NCBI GenBank assembly: GCA_023634235.1
Contig: JAMKCF010000003.1
Span: 9,746,742-9,810,741 of the forward strand
Reading direction: 5' to 3'
Origin: Pisaster brevispinus
Lineage: Eukaryota; Echinodermata; Asteroidea; Forcipulatida; Asteriidae
DNA length: 64,000 nucleotides
The first letter of the stretch is position 1, and the number at the start of each line of letters is the position of its first letter. Positions 25,201 to 37,200 of this stretch are shown here, piece by piece. The translations under genes and the position numbers were made by a program. A model generated the notes under the pieces. The model had not been told where the DNA came from. It searched no databases and saw nothing but the letters and a program-made list of their open reading frames with translations.

Positions 25201-28200
25201 AGGTGCTATGAGGTAAAAGACTGATTCATTTTAGGCCTGCTCCAATAACAAAAGTAACAAGATAAATAAAATATCAAAGTACATAAGTTAACTTCTACCC
25301 TTGAAAGACAAAACTGCTAATATTTTACAAGCAAAAGATCAAGCCCCGCTTGTTTGACTTCTCCTTTCTGATATTTTCACCTTGTTGCTAGAAATAAACT
25401 TGTATTCATTTGTTGTTTAGATTGAAGCTGTGGAGAGAGAATTTATCCGAGAGAAGAAGAATGCTGTCAGAGATCTTGATGTAAGAGACTACTGATATTT
25501 TATAAAACCCAGAGTTTAATGACAACTAAATTTTTCAAATCCTAATCCTGATCTTCCGTGATTTTGATAGATTCATTATCGCACCGCTAGAGGGGTGAGA
25601 AATTTCTGACTTTTTAGACCTTGTTATGTCCGACTGGTAAGAAAAGTAGTTGTTGTTTTCCTCATAATATAAGGAAATCATGCTCTTTGATCTACTTTTC
25701 TATCGCTGTGGGTACTGGTCCCAGAAGCTCCTTGAAATCTAGAACTCCAGAGGTTACTAAAAGGTGGAAATGCCATCATTTCAACAAACCTCCTTACCTT
25801 GGAATGCTAGTTTCAGAACCGTATTCAAGCAATGATTCCTACCCCCCGAGCCAATCCAAGCCAATCATTCTTGACATCTGTGTAGGCTTACCTGTACCAT
25901 TGGGAATCCATCTTGCTTCTGACCTATTCCAGTCACATGAACCAAACTGAGACTGGAAGGACTAAACAGTTGGTCCCATTTCGGCATATTGAGAACCTGT
26001 ATTCACTATTACTGTACCTCGCAGGGAACATGACAAACGGTTACAATTTTGATTAAAGATTTATCTAATGTCAGTTTAGAACCTGTTCTTTTTTTCCTTT
26101 GAGTAGCAAAAGAAAGTGGACCTGAAAGAAAATCTACTGATTGAGCTGGAAGATAAAAGAAGGATGATAGAGGGCGACAGAACGACCATGGAGCTGACGG
26201 GTGGTGAGCATTGAAATTTGTTGAATTCTTGTCAGGTTCATTCCCAGAATCCACTCATCAACAGTGACTTTCAAATTCTCAGTTTATAAATAGTTGCCAG
26301 ACTATTTTTCCTTCAGCTTCTTTTTGGTCTCAGTTGTTTATGCTGTGATGATAAAGGGCTGTGAAACTATTTCAAATAAATCTGACAGAAATGTTATTGG
26401 TTCTTAACCCTTCCCTTCTACTGTTAGACCATTCAGTATCATCAACTATGGTTTTGTATGGTGGATAAGCTATGCAAGCCTGCAATAAGGCAATATGTGT
26501 AGTGAATGCATCCACACAGTACACATATAGGATTCAAGCCTCAAGCTACAAAGCAAGCTCATTGGTCTAGTGATAAGACATCTGCTCCAGAATGGCAAAA
26601 GTCACGGATTCAAATCCCACCCGATTAGTATGCCTGTGAATTTTTCCCCCACAGCACTCATGAAAGTATGGGTGTATGGGTGAAAACACGAATAGCGCAT
26701 TTATGCAGTTAGTTCTGTGTACAGTTGTGCCACCACACACAACCCATTCAGTTGAAGGGTTTCAAAGTATAAGTCAATTCGCTGGAAAATGTTACTAGAA
26801 GTAGAGGGGTTAAACCATAACAATAATCTGTAGTTTCCATTGAATCATAATTTTGTTTATCTTTATCCTGCTGCCATTATCTTGTCTTGTACCCTGTGTC
26901 TCCTAGCAGTATTGAGAACTGATACTTAATACACAAAACAAGGGATCAGACTGTAACTTTCCACCCACCCTCAGTTTGGCTTTATATTTTGAAGTATTTT
27001 GAAGCTGGGTTTAATGTTATTTTTTTCTTTTCGTTTTTTGTTTGCTTTCTTAATTTTGATTTCAATTTAGCGGTGGACCCGTTGGAGGTCAAGCCGGCGA
27101 GCACCCGGAAGCTGAGGAGGAGGCAGAATGAGCCGGTGCCTTTACCTGAGAAGAGGAGGAAACCCTCACCTGATATCCTTTGGAAATACAGGCAAAGTCC
27201 TCCCATTATGGGGAAAGGGACAAAACAATGAATAACACCATCATGTTAATAATGTTCTGATTTTGTTTGTTGCGATCAAAAATAAACAAGAGGTTTATTT
27301 TTATTTTTGTGTTTTAGAAAGTCCTTTGAGGGTGAGTTTGGGGTTTACAGAGTGCTGTTTTCTTGAATTCAACAGTAATTCAGACAAATATTTTTTCTGG
27401 AGGACTTGAAACTGATAAAGTTTATAAAAATTTTTAAGTTTAACTCTATTGACTTTATAAACTTTAAAAACTTTGTAAACTTTGTAAACTTCATAAACTT
27501 GATAAACTTTATAAAAAAAAAAATTAGATTTTTAAATTCTTTGATTTGTTGCTTGGAGACTTTGGTTTCCTTAACTTTCCTGATTCACCTCAGTTTTGTT
27601 TCCTGCTGTCGGATGATGATATTGCAAGCGATATGAAAGCTTTAAACAAAGTAAGTAGGCCCAGGAAACTTAATGTAAATGGTATTGTCTTTTAAATACA
27701 CCTGAACTCTTGTTTTATTTATATTTTATGTTCGGTACATTTATGGTACATTTGTGTATAAACCACAAGCAATGAAGCAGTGTTCAGATTGACAAATACA
27801 AGATTTGTGCAAAACAACAGACCTTGGTTCAATTTCACAAAGCATCAAGGATCATCTTTAAGAGGAGTTGTCATTGCTAGAGTGATCTGTAGTGCAATAG
27901 ACATGGCACTTCACAACAATCTTGGGTCTTTGTGAAATCGGCCCCCGGGCTAATTTTACTGACGCTTCAGTTTTTGCTGTCTTTTTGTCAAGGTTCAGTT
28001 TGCATTGTTCCTTCTTTTATGTACACTTAATATTCATATTTTATGGTTACTTTTGTCTCAGGTACAACTTGCTTTTTTTCCCTCTTTTAGTTGGTTTCAA
28101 TATTTATATTTTATTGTTACTTGCTGAACCAGAATTGATCTTTTTATTTGTCAACGAGGTTGAATTTGTATTAATTTGATATTGTGTGTATATTTGAAAA

Positions 28201-31200
28201 AAATGTTTTTATTGTAGTTTTTCTATTTTTATATTAATCGGACATTCATGTTTTCAGCTGATCAGCTTATTGGAAAAACAAATTTGCGTATATCGGATCA
28301 AAAAGTGCGTTGTGATTGCTAGGCACATTTGTTCTGGTGACAGGTTTCCAAAGGATCAATAATAAATGAACTAAATAAATAACCAGAATTGTTTTTTGCA
28401 ATAGCCATTAACAAGTTAAACTGCTTGTTTTATCCAAGTGTGTAATAAATGCAACCCGCTATTGATAGAAGAGTCTGCCTATAACTAGATTGCTATCTTT
28501 TTGTTTACAATTACAGCAATCAAAATCTGCATCCACCAAGAAATCTTCAGGTAAGGTTCTATTTGAATTATTTGGATAAAGTTATGTATAAAAAAAGTTA
28601 ATGTGTGCTTTTAATGTACAGTGATTGGTGTATTGATATGATTTAAAGTGCATGTATTTGAATGTATGTTTAAAAAATACTTTATATTTTATTGCTGTGC
28701 ATTTTTAATGTCGATTGATCAATATTTCTTGTTTTTAATGCTGTCATTGTTTTTATTGTACAAACTACTCGATTGGGGTATACTTTTATCCTGCTGTGAA
28801 CCCTGATCTCCCAATGGGGCTATTATTGGTCTCCAATCGGGAATCCCTAGGGAGACAATAGTATCTCCTTTGATGGTACATTGTAATGCTTGTAATAATT
28901 GTTAACATTTGTCACTGTATGCATGTGGATTGTGGTGTGCTATTTGTATAATGTATCTTTGTGATAATTTGATTATTTCTCTCTGCATATTTGTGCTGTA
29001 TTGGATGCTTTTAATGTGTTTTTACTTCTTTTCCATTCTTTATATATAATTTTAAACACAGCTATACTTTTGTGTCATTCTCGTCTGGGGGTGCATTAGT
29101 TGACCCTAGTTCAAAGTTCATTTCAATGAACTTGTGGCTATGATTTAGCCCTTCCTCCCTTCCCCTACCTCACTTCCCCTTCCATCCCAAGTTCAATAGA
29201 CCATGCAAGTCTTTGCGTACAGTGTATGCAAACTTTCGGCCTCGGTTAAGCACACGTTTTTACATCCTTCCCATGTTATTGCAATTTATGTTGAAACCCA
29301 ATGTTTCTCAAAATATTTGAACAAGTGCAAGACGTGCACTTTTTTTTGGTCAGTTACTTGTCTATCCCTTTGGTTGGAAGTATAATAATTTGTTCATAAA
29401 ATATCTAGTGATCCATGTAGTTTTTCAAATGTTACTTGCCTTCAAATTATTTGACATACTTCTGTATAATTAATTCATGATATTTGTACTTCGTTATTTT
29501 GGGTGATATTTGCTGTACATGTGTATATCTGATGTGTTGTATGTATATATGCACTGTATCATTTTTGATAAATATTTTACATGCAGTTAAGCATGGGTCA
29601 GTTTCGGACCCATCAAAGAATCTTGTTTTCAACCTTAATCTTTCAACTCTAAAGCATATGCTAATGAAAGTCGTCCGTATCTTTTGTAGAAACTAATGAT
29701 TAGAAAGTCCGTCTCTAACTTTTGTTCCATTTCCATTGATGCAGTTAATTCCAGTGACAAGCTTCACACAACGGCCAACAACCACAGCGGTGGCACTCAC
29801 AGTAGCAGTAATGCAGGCACCAGCGGGGCGCCCTCACAGCCCAAGTATATCGTCCGCATTGCAGACAGCAAGCTCTTTTACGAGAAGCGGTGGTTCCACA
29901 GGGGGCAGAACATTTATGTTGATTCTAAAGACACTGGTAAAGTCAGTGCCGTTATCAGCTCCATTGGAACCAATGAGGTCAGCATAAAGGCAATCTGTGC
30001 TGTTTTTATTTTAAATTAACAATAAATGCACTCTGATTGGTCGAAGACTAGTCATGTTTGGTTTTATTAACCCTTTAGCACTCAAACCGCCCAGAAGCGC
30101 CCTCCCTATTACTCCTCAAGCCGCCCGCAACCGCCCCCATACTTTCATTATTTTCAATGAGCTGTATTTTCTTTCATATAAAGAGCGCCCTCTTTCTTTG
30201 GGTATCAACATGTAGCTGGTACCCTCCCCTGTATTTTGCCGTGATAAAAAATGGGGGTCAGTATTACAAAAAATGACGTCATTCACCTTCCAAGATATTT
30301 ACATGGAGACCCCGAGTAGTAAAACACGCACGGAGTTTGCACTGTAATTTGTACACGATTACGCGTGAAAACGGGCGTCTATTTCCGACACTACCCAAAC
30401 AATGGCTGCTCGCTTCAGCACTGAAGAAGTTTTGGACGGGCTGTTGGATAGCGACACAGGCAGTGATTTGGATGTCTCTAAGGTTTGTATAATATATTAA
30501 TTTGTGAGCAGATAATTTGTATGTTTCAAACAAAAAATTGTGACATAAACTTTGATTAGTTTGAGTTGTTTTTATAAAAGCGATTACTGGCTGATTACTG
30601 CACCGGCACATCGTTGATTTTGTATTTCGTTCCCGTGACCGGTCGATTTTTATTGTGCCTTTTTCTCAAGCACGCCGAGGCTTACTTCTAAAACAATATA
30701 AACTCAATGTTTACATCAAATTACGACCCATACTTGTGGGTTTATTGTCATAGTAGGAAAACGAATTCATTTCAGACCTACATGTAAGACCCCCCCCCCC
30801 CCCCCCCGAAAAAAAAATTAAATAAATAGGAAAACGTTGCACTATGTTTACAATTATATGTATTTTTTTACGACCTAAAGTAGAAATTACAAGTAGAATT
30901 TGCCCTTCAAAAAATTTGCTTGCCTATAGATATTTTTGTTTTTAGGCAGTTTCTTGTTTGATTTTATAATGTACATGTAGGCCTAGTCTAGTCTAATTTT
31001 TATTTAGGGACTGTGTATTGTACTTTTTTTTGTATAGAATAGAAATGTAACTGACATTTAGTTTTTTTTGTTTTTTTTTACATTTGCTTTGTTGTAATCT
31101 ACAATTGTTCCTGACTTTTTCTTTATGATTACAGAACTGGTCAAGTTCATCGAGTAGTGAAGATGACACTGAAGCGGAGGAGTCTGATGATGAGCCAGGT

Positions 31201-34200
31201 CCTAGTACTAGTAGCCATGGTAGTAATAGAGCAACAATAGTCAACCGAGGAGGTAATGGTGGACAAGGAGGAAGTGCTCCAAGAGGGAGGGGAGCAAGAG
31301 GGAGGGGAGCAAGAGGTGGAGCTGTTTGTCAAGGTCCTCCGCAAGGTTGGACAGATTCACCTCCCAGTCCCAACATTCCACCTTATACTGAGACACCAGG
31401 ACCAAAATGCTATCTGCCATACGATGCCTCTGAGGTGCAGTTTCTTTATTGCCTAATTGGTGATGATTTTTTTGACATGGTTGCTAGGAACACTAATATA
31501 AATGCAGCACAGAAGTCACCACCAGGGCCACCCTACCCAGTACATCAGTATGCGACATCAGACAAACGTTGGACTCCAACTTGTCCTGCCGAAATGAAAG
31601 CTTTCGTTGCCATAAACATCTTGATGGGAATAAAGCAAGAACCAGAATACACTGACTACTGGAGTGAAGATAGTCTTCTAAATGACCCGTACATCAGTTC
31701 ACTTCTTTCTAGAAGTAGATATGAGAAGCTTTGTCAATACCTTCACTGCAGCAACGTCAACATACCTGCTGAAAATGACCGTCTCAACAAAGTTCGTAAC
31801 CTCATCACTACGCTGCAGGGCAATTTCAAATCCCAATTTACCCCAGGCTGTTGCTTGTCAGTTGATGAAGCCATGATCAAGTACAACGGAAGATTGGTAT
31901 GGAAACAATATATGCCAAAGAAGCCGACAAAGTGGGGAATTAAACTTTGGTTTCTTTGTGATGCTAAAACTGGCTACTGTCTCAACTTTGAGGTCTACAC
32001 TGGACGGGGAAACAATCCACACGTGGGTCAAGGGTTTGGACTTGGATACACTGTTGTCATGAACTTGATGAGGAATTTTCTCTTGAGTAATCATCATGTT
32101 TATGCTGACAATTTCTTTTCCTCTATTCCCCTTGTAGAGGATCTGCTTGAAGCAGATACATTTTATTGTGGAACGTTACGCAAAGACAGGGTAGGAGTAC
32201 CACGTGAAATTCAAAGAGTCCCACTGAAGAAGTACGAGAGTGTGAAATGGAAAAAGGATACATCATCTACAATGATCACACACTGGCTGGACAAGAGGCA
32301 TGTCTACCTCATTTCATCAAACAATAGCGGTGAAGACACGGTGAAACCACGAACAAGGTTTCATCGGGAGGATATGGTCACGGTACCAACTGTTGTCACT
32401 GACTACAATGCCAACATGGGAGGGGTGGACAGTAGTGACCAACTGAGGTCATACTATAACGTCGGTCGCTCAGGAAGAAGGTGGTGGAAATACCTCTTCT
32501 GGGGGCTTTTCAACCAAGGACTGATAAATGCATACATTCTATGGCATGAATCAACAAGGCCTCATTCTAAGAACAAGAGATCACACTCACTGAAAGCATT
32601 CAAGGTGGCCATCATTCATCAGCTTGCGGATGGATTTTCTTCAAGGAAGCGCACAACTTCATCCAGCTCAAAGCGTCCAGTGGCAGAAATTATTGATGGA
32701 GAAACAATTCCTGGTCACAACCTCGTTCTGTTTGGAGATCGCAAGCGCAACTGTGTGTGTTGTTCTAGGGCAGGTCGTTCAACACAGAGCAACAACAAAA
32801 TCCAAACCAAGTATGGATGTACTGGGTGCAGAGCCAGCATGTGCAAACTGAACTGTTTCAATGAGTGGCACCATCTTTTGCCAGAACAGTAGAAAACTAG
32901 TAAACTCTGTGTAATATATTTCTGTAATGTTCTATTACCAGTCATGTTTGCTGGTTTTATGCTGTGTATACATGTCAGGTTCAGGCACTTTTATCTGCCC
33001 ATATAGTTTCCAGATGACAATTGCTCTTGTAAAAACACAATTGCAAAGCCTGATGAAAAAAGGGCAATAATTACATGTACAAAGAGGACTGGATGTTTAG
33101 CTTCATTACTTACATTATGTAATGGAAATATGAAAGGTCACAAAGATCAGGGGTCAAACAAGTTGGCAATATAAACAGCTGTTTCCAAACCTATTGATTT
33201 GTGTACAAACATAACAAAAAGTAAAATAACAAAAGGGCAATAGTTAAACAAGGTTCTTCATTTATGGCTGCCATGTGTAAATTGCAACTTGATGTCAAAG
33301 GTCATTGTTGAAATGTCAAAGGTCAATCTAATTTGAAAGTGGAAAGTATAAAATTTCATGCCAAATAAGGGTTGAACATTGAGTACAAGTTACAAAATAA
33401 AAAAATTGCAAGTATTTTATACATGGATATTGTCGAAAGGTCAAAGTCAATATTCAAAGGTCAAAGGTCAGTGCATAAAGGTCAAAGCTAAAAAAAATTT
33501 AAATGTTCTTCCAACTCTCCAATACCCTTACCAGTTACAAATTATGTAAATTATTGACAATAAGCCTAGTTTTAGATACTAAATCAAAATACAGGCTTTG
33601 AAAGGTCAAAGGTCACACTGTGTGGGTCAAAGGTCGTTTTTTTTTTTTTTTATCCGAAAGACAATTTTATGTTGTTCAAAATAAATGAAACTTGTAACAC
33701 AACATTGTGAGTTGATAAAAAGTTGTGATTCTTTATTGAAGTTTAGTAAATAAAAGCATAATAACTGCATTATTGAGTAAGGAGTAATGGGATATACAGT
33801 GTGTATTCAGCAAGTGCTAAAGGGTTAACATGTGATATGAAGTCCGGGTCTGTTGTTTTTAATCCATCCTTGGGGGGTTATGCTGTAATGTACATGTATT
33901 TATTTTATCAACCTTGCTCATTTTTATTTATATATTTATATCTATTTCTTGTTTTATTCTTTGTAATATCTTTGTTCATGTAAAGTCTTTGACATGTAAA
34001 TGCCTTCATTATTCGTACCTGTATTATATTATTAACATTATTTAAAACAATTTAGTCTTTAAAGTTGCTCTTTTCCTTTGGAATGATCTAAACTATTTCT
34101 GCTGTTTTCTTGGACAGGTTTGGGTGAGGAAAACGGCAGACAATCAGAAGATGAGGATCTACGTCTCACAGATGCAGAAGGGCAAATACAAGATTAGGAA

Positions 34201-34213
34201 AAGGTCCACTTGA
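22274..34213 (+). CDS. SUDS3: SUDS3 (Sds3), Sin3-HDAC corepressor subunit
   Basis: Ten exons: 22274-22400, 24843-24909, 25065-25212, 25421-25480, 26107-26203, 27071-27172, 27589-27650, 28517-28550, 29745-29977 and 34118-34213 (TGA at 34211). They join in frame to 1026 nt, 341 residues, against about 328 in vertebrates. An acidic N terminus is followed by the coiled-coil segment with [14 protein letters not shown] and the Sds3 signature MELTG...[22 protein letters not shown]. After a low-complexity linker comes the C-terminal domain ([18 protein letters not shown], then VWVRKT). Sds3 dimerises and holds Sin3A and HDAC1/2 together in nuclear histone deacetylation. The BRMS1 and BRMS1L paralogues are the alternative; the N terminus and C-terminal domain favour SUDS3. 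An in-frame ATG at 22295 is a possible alternative start. Intron 6 is AT-AC U12-type, and intron 9 contains a piggyBac element in sense orientation. Confidence 0.95.
22643..23360. mobile_element. Foldback element A: long inverted repeat, about 0.72 kb
   Basis: The left arm (22643-22931) is the reverse complement of the right arm (about 23031-23360) with scattered differences; only about 100 bp lie between them. Outer ends read CCGGCCGGT on one strand and ACCGGCCGG on the other. The right arm has an extra segment of about 45 bp near 23117-23163. Both arms contain 'aaaatggccgcc'. No coding capacity is visible, so it is a non-autonomous foldback/MITE-type element. It lies in SUDS3 intron 1; a diverged relative of the right arm is at 48590-48805. 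Confidence 0.85.
23569..24115. mobile_element. Foldback element B: long inverted repeat, 547 bp
   Basis: The ends are exact inverted copies (CTAATTAGCGTCAAC and its complement). The arms remain largely complementary inward to about 23785 on the left and 23880 on the right ('attggccgacgtgatgct' and its inverse). Each arm carries three or four copies of the 10-bp unit 'acaactcaag' near its outer end. It is separate in sequence from element A, which it follows after about 208 bp in the same SUDS3 intron. Confidence 0.88.
26404..26813. repeat. TTAA-flanked CCC-ended MITE, 402 bp, containing a tRNA-like segment
   Basis: TTAA at 26404-26407 and 26810-26813 flank a sequence that starts CCCTTCCCTTCTACTG and ends TAGAGGGG. 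The start shares 'ctgttagaccattcagtatc' with the 16.9- and 40.97-kb copies; the right part shares 'agttctgtgtacagttgtg' with the 41.05-kb copy. Positions 26547-26625 contain an A-box-like 'tggtctagtgataagac' and B-box-like GGATTCAAATCCC, a tRNA-derived piece in plus orientation. It lies in SUDS3 intron 5. Confidence 0.7.
27173..27588 (+). other. SUDS3: U12-type AT-AC intron, SUDS3 intron 6
   Basis: The intron begins ATATCCTTT, the exact AT-AC U12 donor. It carries TTCCTTAAC at 27567-27575, an exact U12 branch-site consensus, with the branch A 14 nt before the terminal AC (27588). Joining 27172 to 27589 keeps phase and restores the conserved Sds3 order SPAQ...LLSDDDI. Using the downstream CAG (27591-27593) as a standard acceptor breaks the frame. 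No GT donor nearby gives a conserved junction. Confidence 0.93.
27826..27946. repeat. Small MITE with TTTCACAAAG inverted ends
   Basis: 'ttcaatttcacaaagcatca' at the left and 'ctttgtgaaatcggcccc' at the right form inverted ends related to those of the 42551-42690 element. It lies in SUDS3 intron 7. Confidence 0.6.
30402..32892 (+). CDS. piggyBac transposase (DDE_Tnp_1_7 family), two exons
   Basis: Exon 1 is 30402-30482 (27 residues, starting MAARFSTEE); the 652-nt intron runs GT to AG (30483-31134); exon 2 is 31135-32892, giving 612 residues. The acidic and Gly/Arg-rich N-terminal region is followed by the DDE domain. The three catalytic aspartates are recognisable: D271 in SVDEAM, D352 in YADNFF and D459 in GGVDSSDQ, with spacing close to the classical D268/D346/D447 of the moth enzyme. 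A Cys-rich C-terminal segment (CVCC, then CTGC and CKLNC) is the usual zinc-binding region that recognises transposon ends. The enzyme catalyses TTAA-specific cut-and-paste excision and insertion without footprint. No break is seen, so it may still be active; a domesticated host role is less likely because the element keeps both ends. Confidence 0.95.
33296..33635 (+). promoter_or_regulatory. Cluster of AGGTCA half-sites, including two perfect DR1 elements
   Basis: AGGTCAAAGGTCA occurs at 33458-33470 and 33603-33615. Further AAAGGTCA half-sites occur near 33298, 33320, 33437, 33478 and 33627. DR1 spacing is the known binding site of HNF4 and RXR-type nuclear receptors. The cluster lies in the 3' non-coding part of the piggyBac element. 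Function is not shown; a degenerate short repeat could produce the same pattern. Confidence 0.6.
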
Positions 34214-37200
34214 GGGGCGGAGTCCACCCCCTTACCATCCTCTTCCCAAATACGACTCCTTCCCCATCACTGGAATATTGTACATATTTTATTACTATTG
34301 CACCCACCACCCCCTCCTTTACACAACAACGAAAGCGACTGTCTGCCCATGGTCTGCCAGTTTGGGAGTCAAGATATGGTGACTTTGTAAATGCCATCTA
34401 CACAGGGCTCAAAATTTACACTGGACTGCAGGATCTGAGGCCAGTGATTTTACCGTGGGGCCAGTAAACTCATGACCGGACATGCCCAGTGGTCTTGTGT
34501 TTCTCAATTGAAAACAAAAAATACCTCATTGAGTAATAATATAATCTTTGTGAAAAAGACTGTACAAATATAAATACATTTCAATTCTGTTGAGTATTGA
34601 AGTACACTTACACATAAGATTAATGAGTGCTTGATCAACTGATTAAGATTTTGGTCTTCAAAAATAAATTACTTTCCAGTAAACATTTTGAGCTACAAGC
34701 CCTGCAGTCTTGTGGATTTTCCTTCCAAATTCAAGCCCTGCTACACAGTATAAAACAAAGGGAAATTGACTCCTAAAACGTCCCAACTAAGATTATACTG
34801 TGATGATGACGTCAGCTGAATCTGGTCATGGATTTATATCATGCTGCTATTATTTAAGTTATGTTTCCTGTATATTAATCATGGATATTGATTCTCATGG
34901 GGCCAGTCTAGTTTCCTTCCAGCCTCAGTTTGGGTCAGTGATTTAGATTGGGGGGAACTCAAGATGGACTGATTTGAGAAAGTTCCACTGCAGTAACACA
35001 TGCAGGTTACTGTGTTTTTAGGTTATACAAATCTTTTACAAATATTGTTTGAATGCAGTTCGTCATTGACTGTCATTATTTATTGGCTGAAAGGCAATCT
35101 CAGGAGGCTTTTGCTTTAAGTCTACCAGGATTTGTTGGCAGCTCTCATGAGATTCCATGTTCTTGTAAATGTTCTTGTTAATTTGCCAACACCTTTTATT
35201 ATGGAAACAAAGATCACCGTTATCCCACAAAACAAGGAAATGCTACTTTAGACAATCTAAACCTGTTTTAGACATAAAAACATGTTACATTGAATAAGTA
35301 ATCATGTACAACTCTACTGTGTGATAGCGCCCTCCTATGGTGATAATCAAATAATGAATGACAGGAGTGTCTTGAAACGAGACTAAGTTGCAATATGCCG
35401 CAGAGATGAGAATGGATATTGTACTTGTAGAAGTGCGTTGTGTCTGTTGCGAAGGGTAGATATGCTTCTGTCAAAGGCCACCTTGTCGGAGAGTATCAGT
35501 CAACGCAATTTTTTTGGAAACCAGTCACAAGTAATGCCCATTACATAGCCTTCTGGTTGGTAACAACTTCCTTGTAAGAAAGATATTTTTGTGCTTAGCG
35601 AATTTTTATCCATAAGCAGTCCCATGATATTGGCCCTGCTCATTGTTATTTGAACTACTCATGAATAAAGACGTACTGTACATAAACTAACTGACCCTAA
35701 GAGAGTCACTTTGTTTTCTGTCGTCCCAACAAATTTATTTTTCAGATGGCCATTTGTGGTTCTTGACATGCAGTGGTGAGCCCTGTGACTTGATTAAGAA
35801 CAAAAACTTATTCAAAAACTTGTTTACAATTAGTTTTACAATTGGTGATTACACCATTATAGTAAAATGTCTTGACAAGAACTAAAGTGCAGGATTTGTG
35901 ACTATTGGTGGTTGTGGCGCTACAGTGGTTAAAGGGAGACAGTTTTTCCCCATTTCCCTCAATCTATTCTTTTTGTGAAATTCTCATCAGAAAGTTGGAT
36001 GAACTGTACATGGATTTATGAATACAAGAGGATGGAAATGGCTTCACAATTTCTTTCTAATAATAAATCCCCCAAACCAATGATGTAATATACTATTTAG
36101 TGAATGCACATGTGTGTTTTTATTATTTGGGTTTTTGTAACAGAAACTAAACCAGTCATAAAGTTTACCCTGTTTAAAATCTTGTTTAAGGCAACAAAGA
36201 ATAAGTGGAAGTCCCTCCTATTCAAGATACATTTTATATTTTTCTGTGCCATTAGTACTCTTCGTCCTATGTCAATAATGTTGTTTATGTTAATGTCAGA
36301 AAAATAATTCAAATATCTTTGATATTTAAAAATCTTTTGATCACTCCAAGTGACTAAAAATTACATCTGAAATGCAATCATTTTTTATTTTTAAAAAGAA
36401 ATGTACACATGTATAGCATCATAAGTATTTCAAAACATAAACCATTGAGCATATGTTTTTCACAAATATAACAAAATATTTTGGTAAATGTAAAGACAGT
36501 ATCTGCACTTTGTGTGACCCAATACATAGGCCTACATGAAGTAACAAACGCTGTGGAAGTCTAGCTCAATCGTTCATTAGAGTCTTGGTAAAATAGCCGA
36601 AAAACATCATCACTGTTTTCAGACATAAGAGATCAAAACCATTGCCATGCCTACTCATTTCAGGGAAAAACAATTTAAAGGGAAGTTTTCCACCTTGACC
36701 ATCATCTATTCTCCCTTGCCTGGTCAGCCATTTGTGTGTAGAGCCTCCAATTGGGGACAGCAGTGAATAGAAGCATTATATAATGTATTGTTATATATGA
36801 ATTGTAACGGTAATATAATGGCACTTTCATCCAAACAGATACATAAATACAATACAAATGAAGCACAAAGTCGAGGCTCAACACGCACATGCTGGATCCG
36901 TGCAAAGAGCTAATACAATGTTTAATGTAAATCTGTGAACAGTGTAATTTTGAGTCTTACCAATGAACAAAATTCTCAATACTACTCTGCTTTAATTAAG
37001 TACAACAGATATAGTTCCGACTACTTTAAATCAGGGAGATTTTTTTTTAGCCTTAAAAGTCTATTATACAAACATTGAATGCTTTGTGCACTGTGGTTAA
37101 AAACTACAAGTCCCAAGGTGAATGCGCTGGGGATGGTGGGGAGTCATAGTTTTAACCATAGCACGAGTAAAAGCAGTCAATACTTGTTTTATAACACACC

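Larger units (their letters stand above)
30067..33828 (+). mobile_element. piggyBac-superfamily DNA transposon, apparently intact
   Basis: The 3754-bp element (30071-33824) is flanked by TTAA on both sides (30067-30070 and 33825-33828), the characteristic piggyBac target duplication. Its ends read CCCTTTAGCACTC and AAGTGCTAAAGGG, inverted repeats matching at 12 of 13 positions. It carries one transposase gene in two exons without stops or frameshifts. The element lies in the last intron of SUDS3 in the same orientation as that gene, 139 bp or less from the end of exon 9 and 290 bp before exon 10. A poly-C run lies at 30789-30807. Confidence 0.95.

Noticed and set aside
27589..27593. Standard CAG acceptor at 27591-27593 for SUDS3 exon 7
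   Set aside because: It would shift the frame and delete the conserved AQ residues; the AC end at 27588 fits phase and homology.
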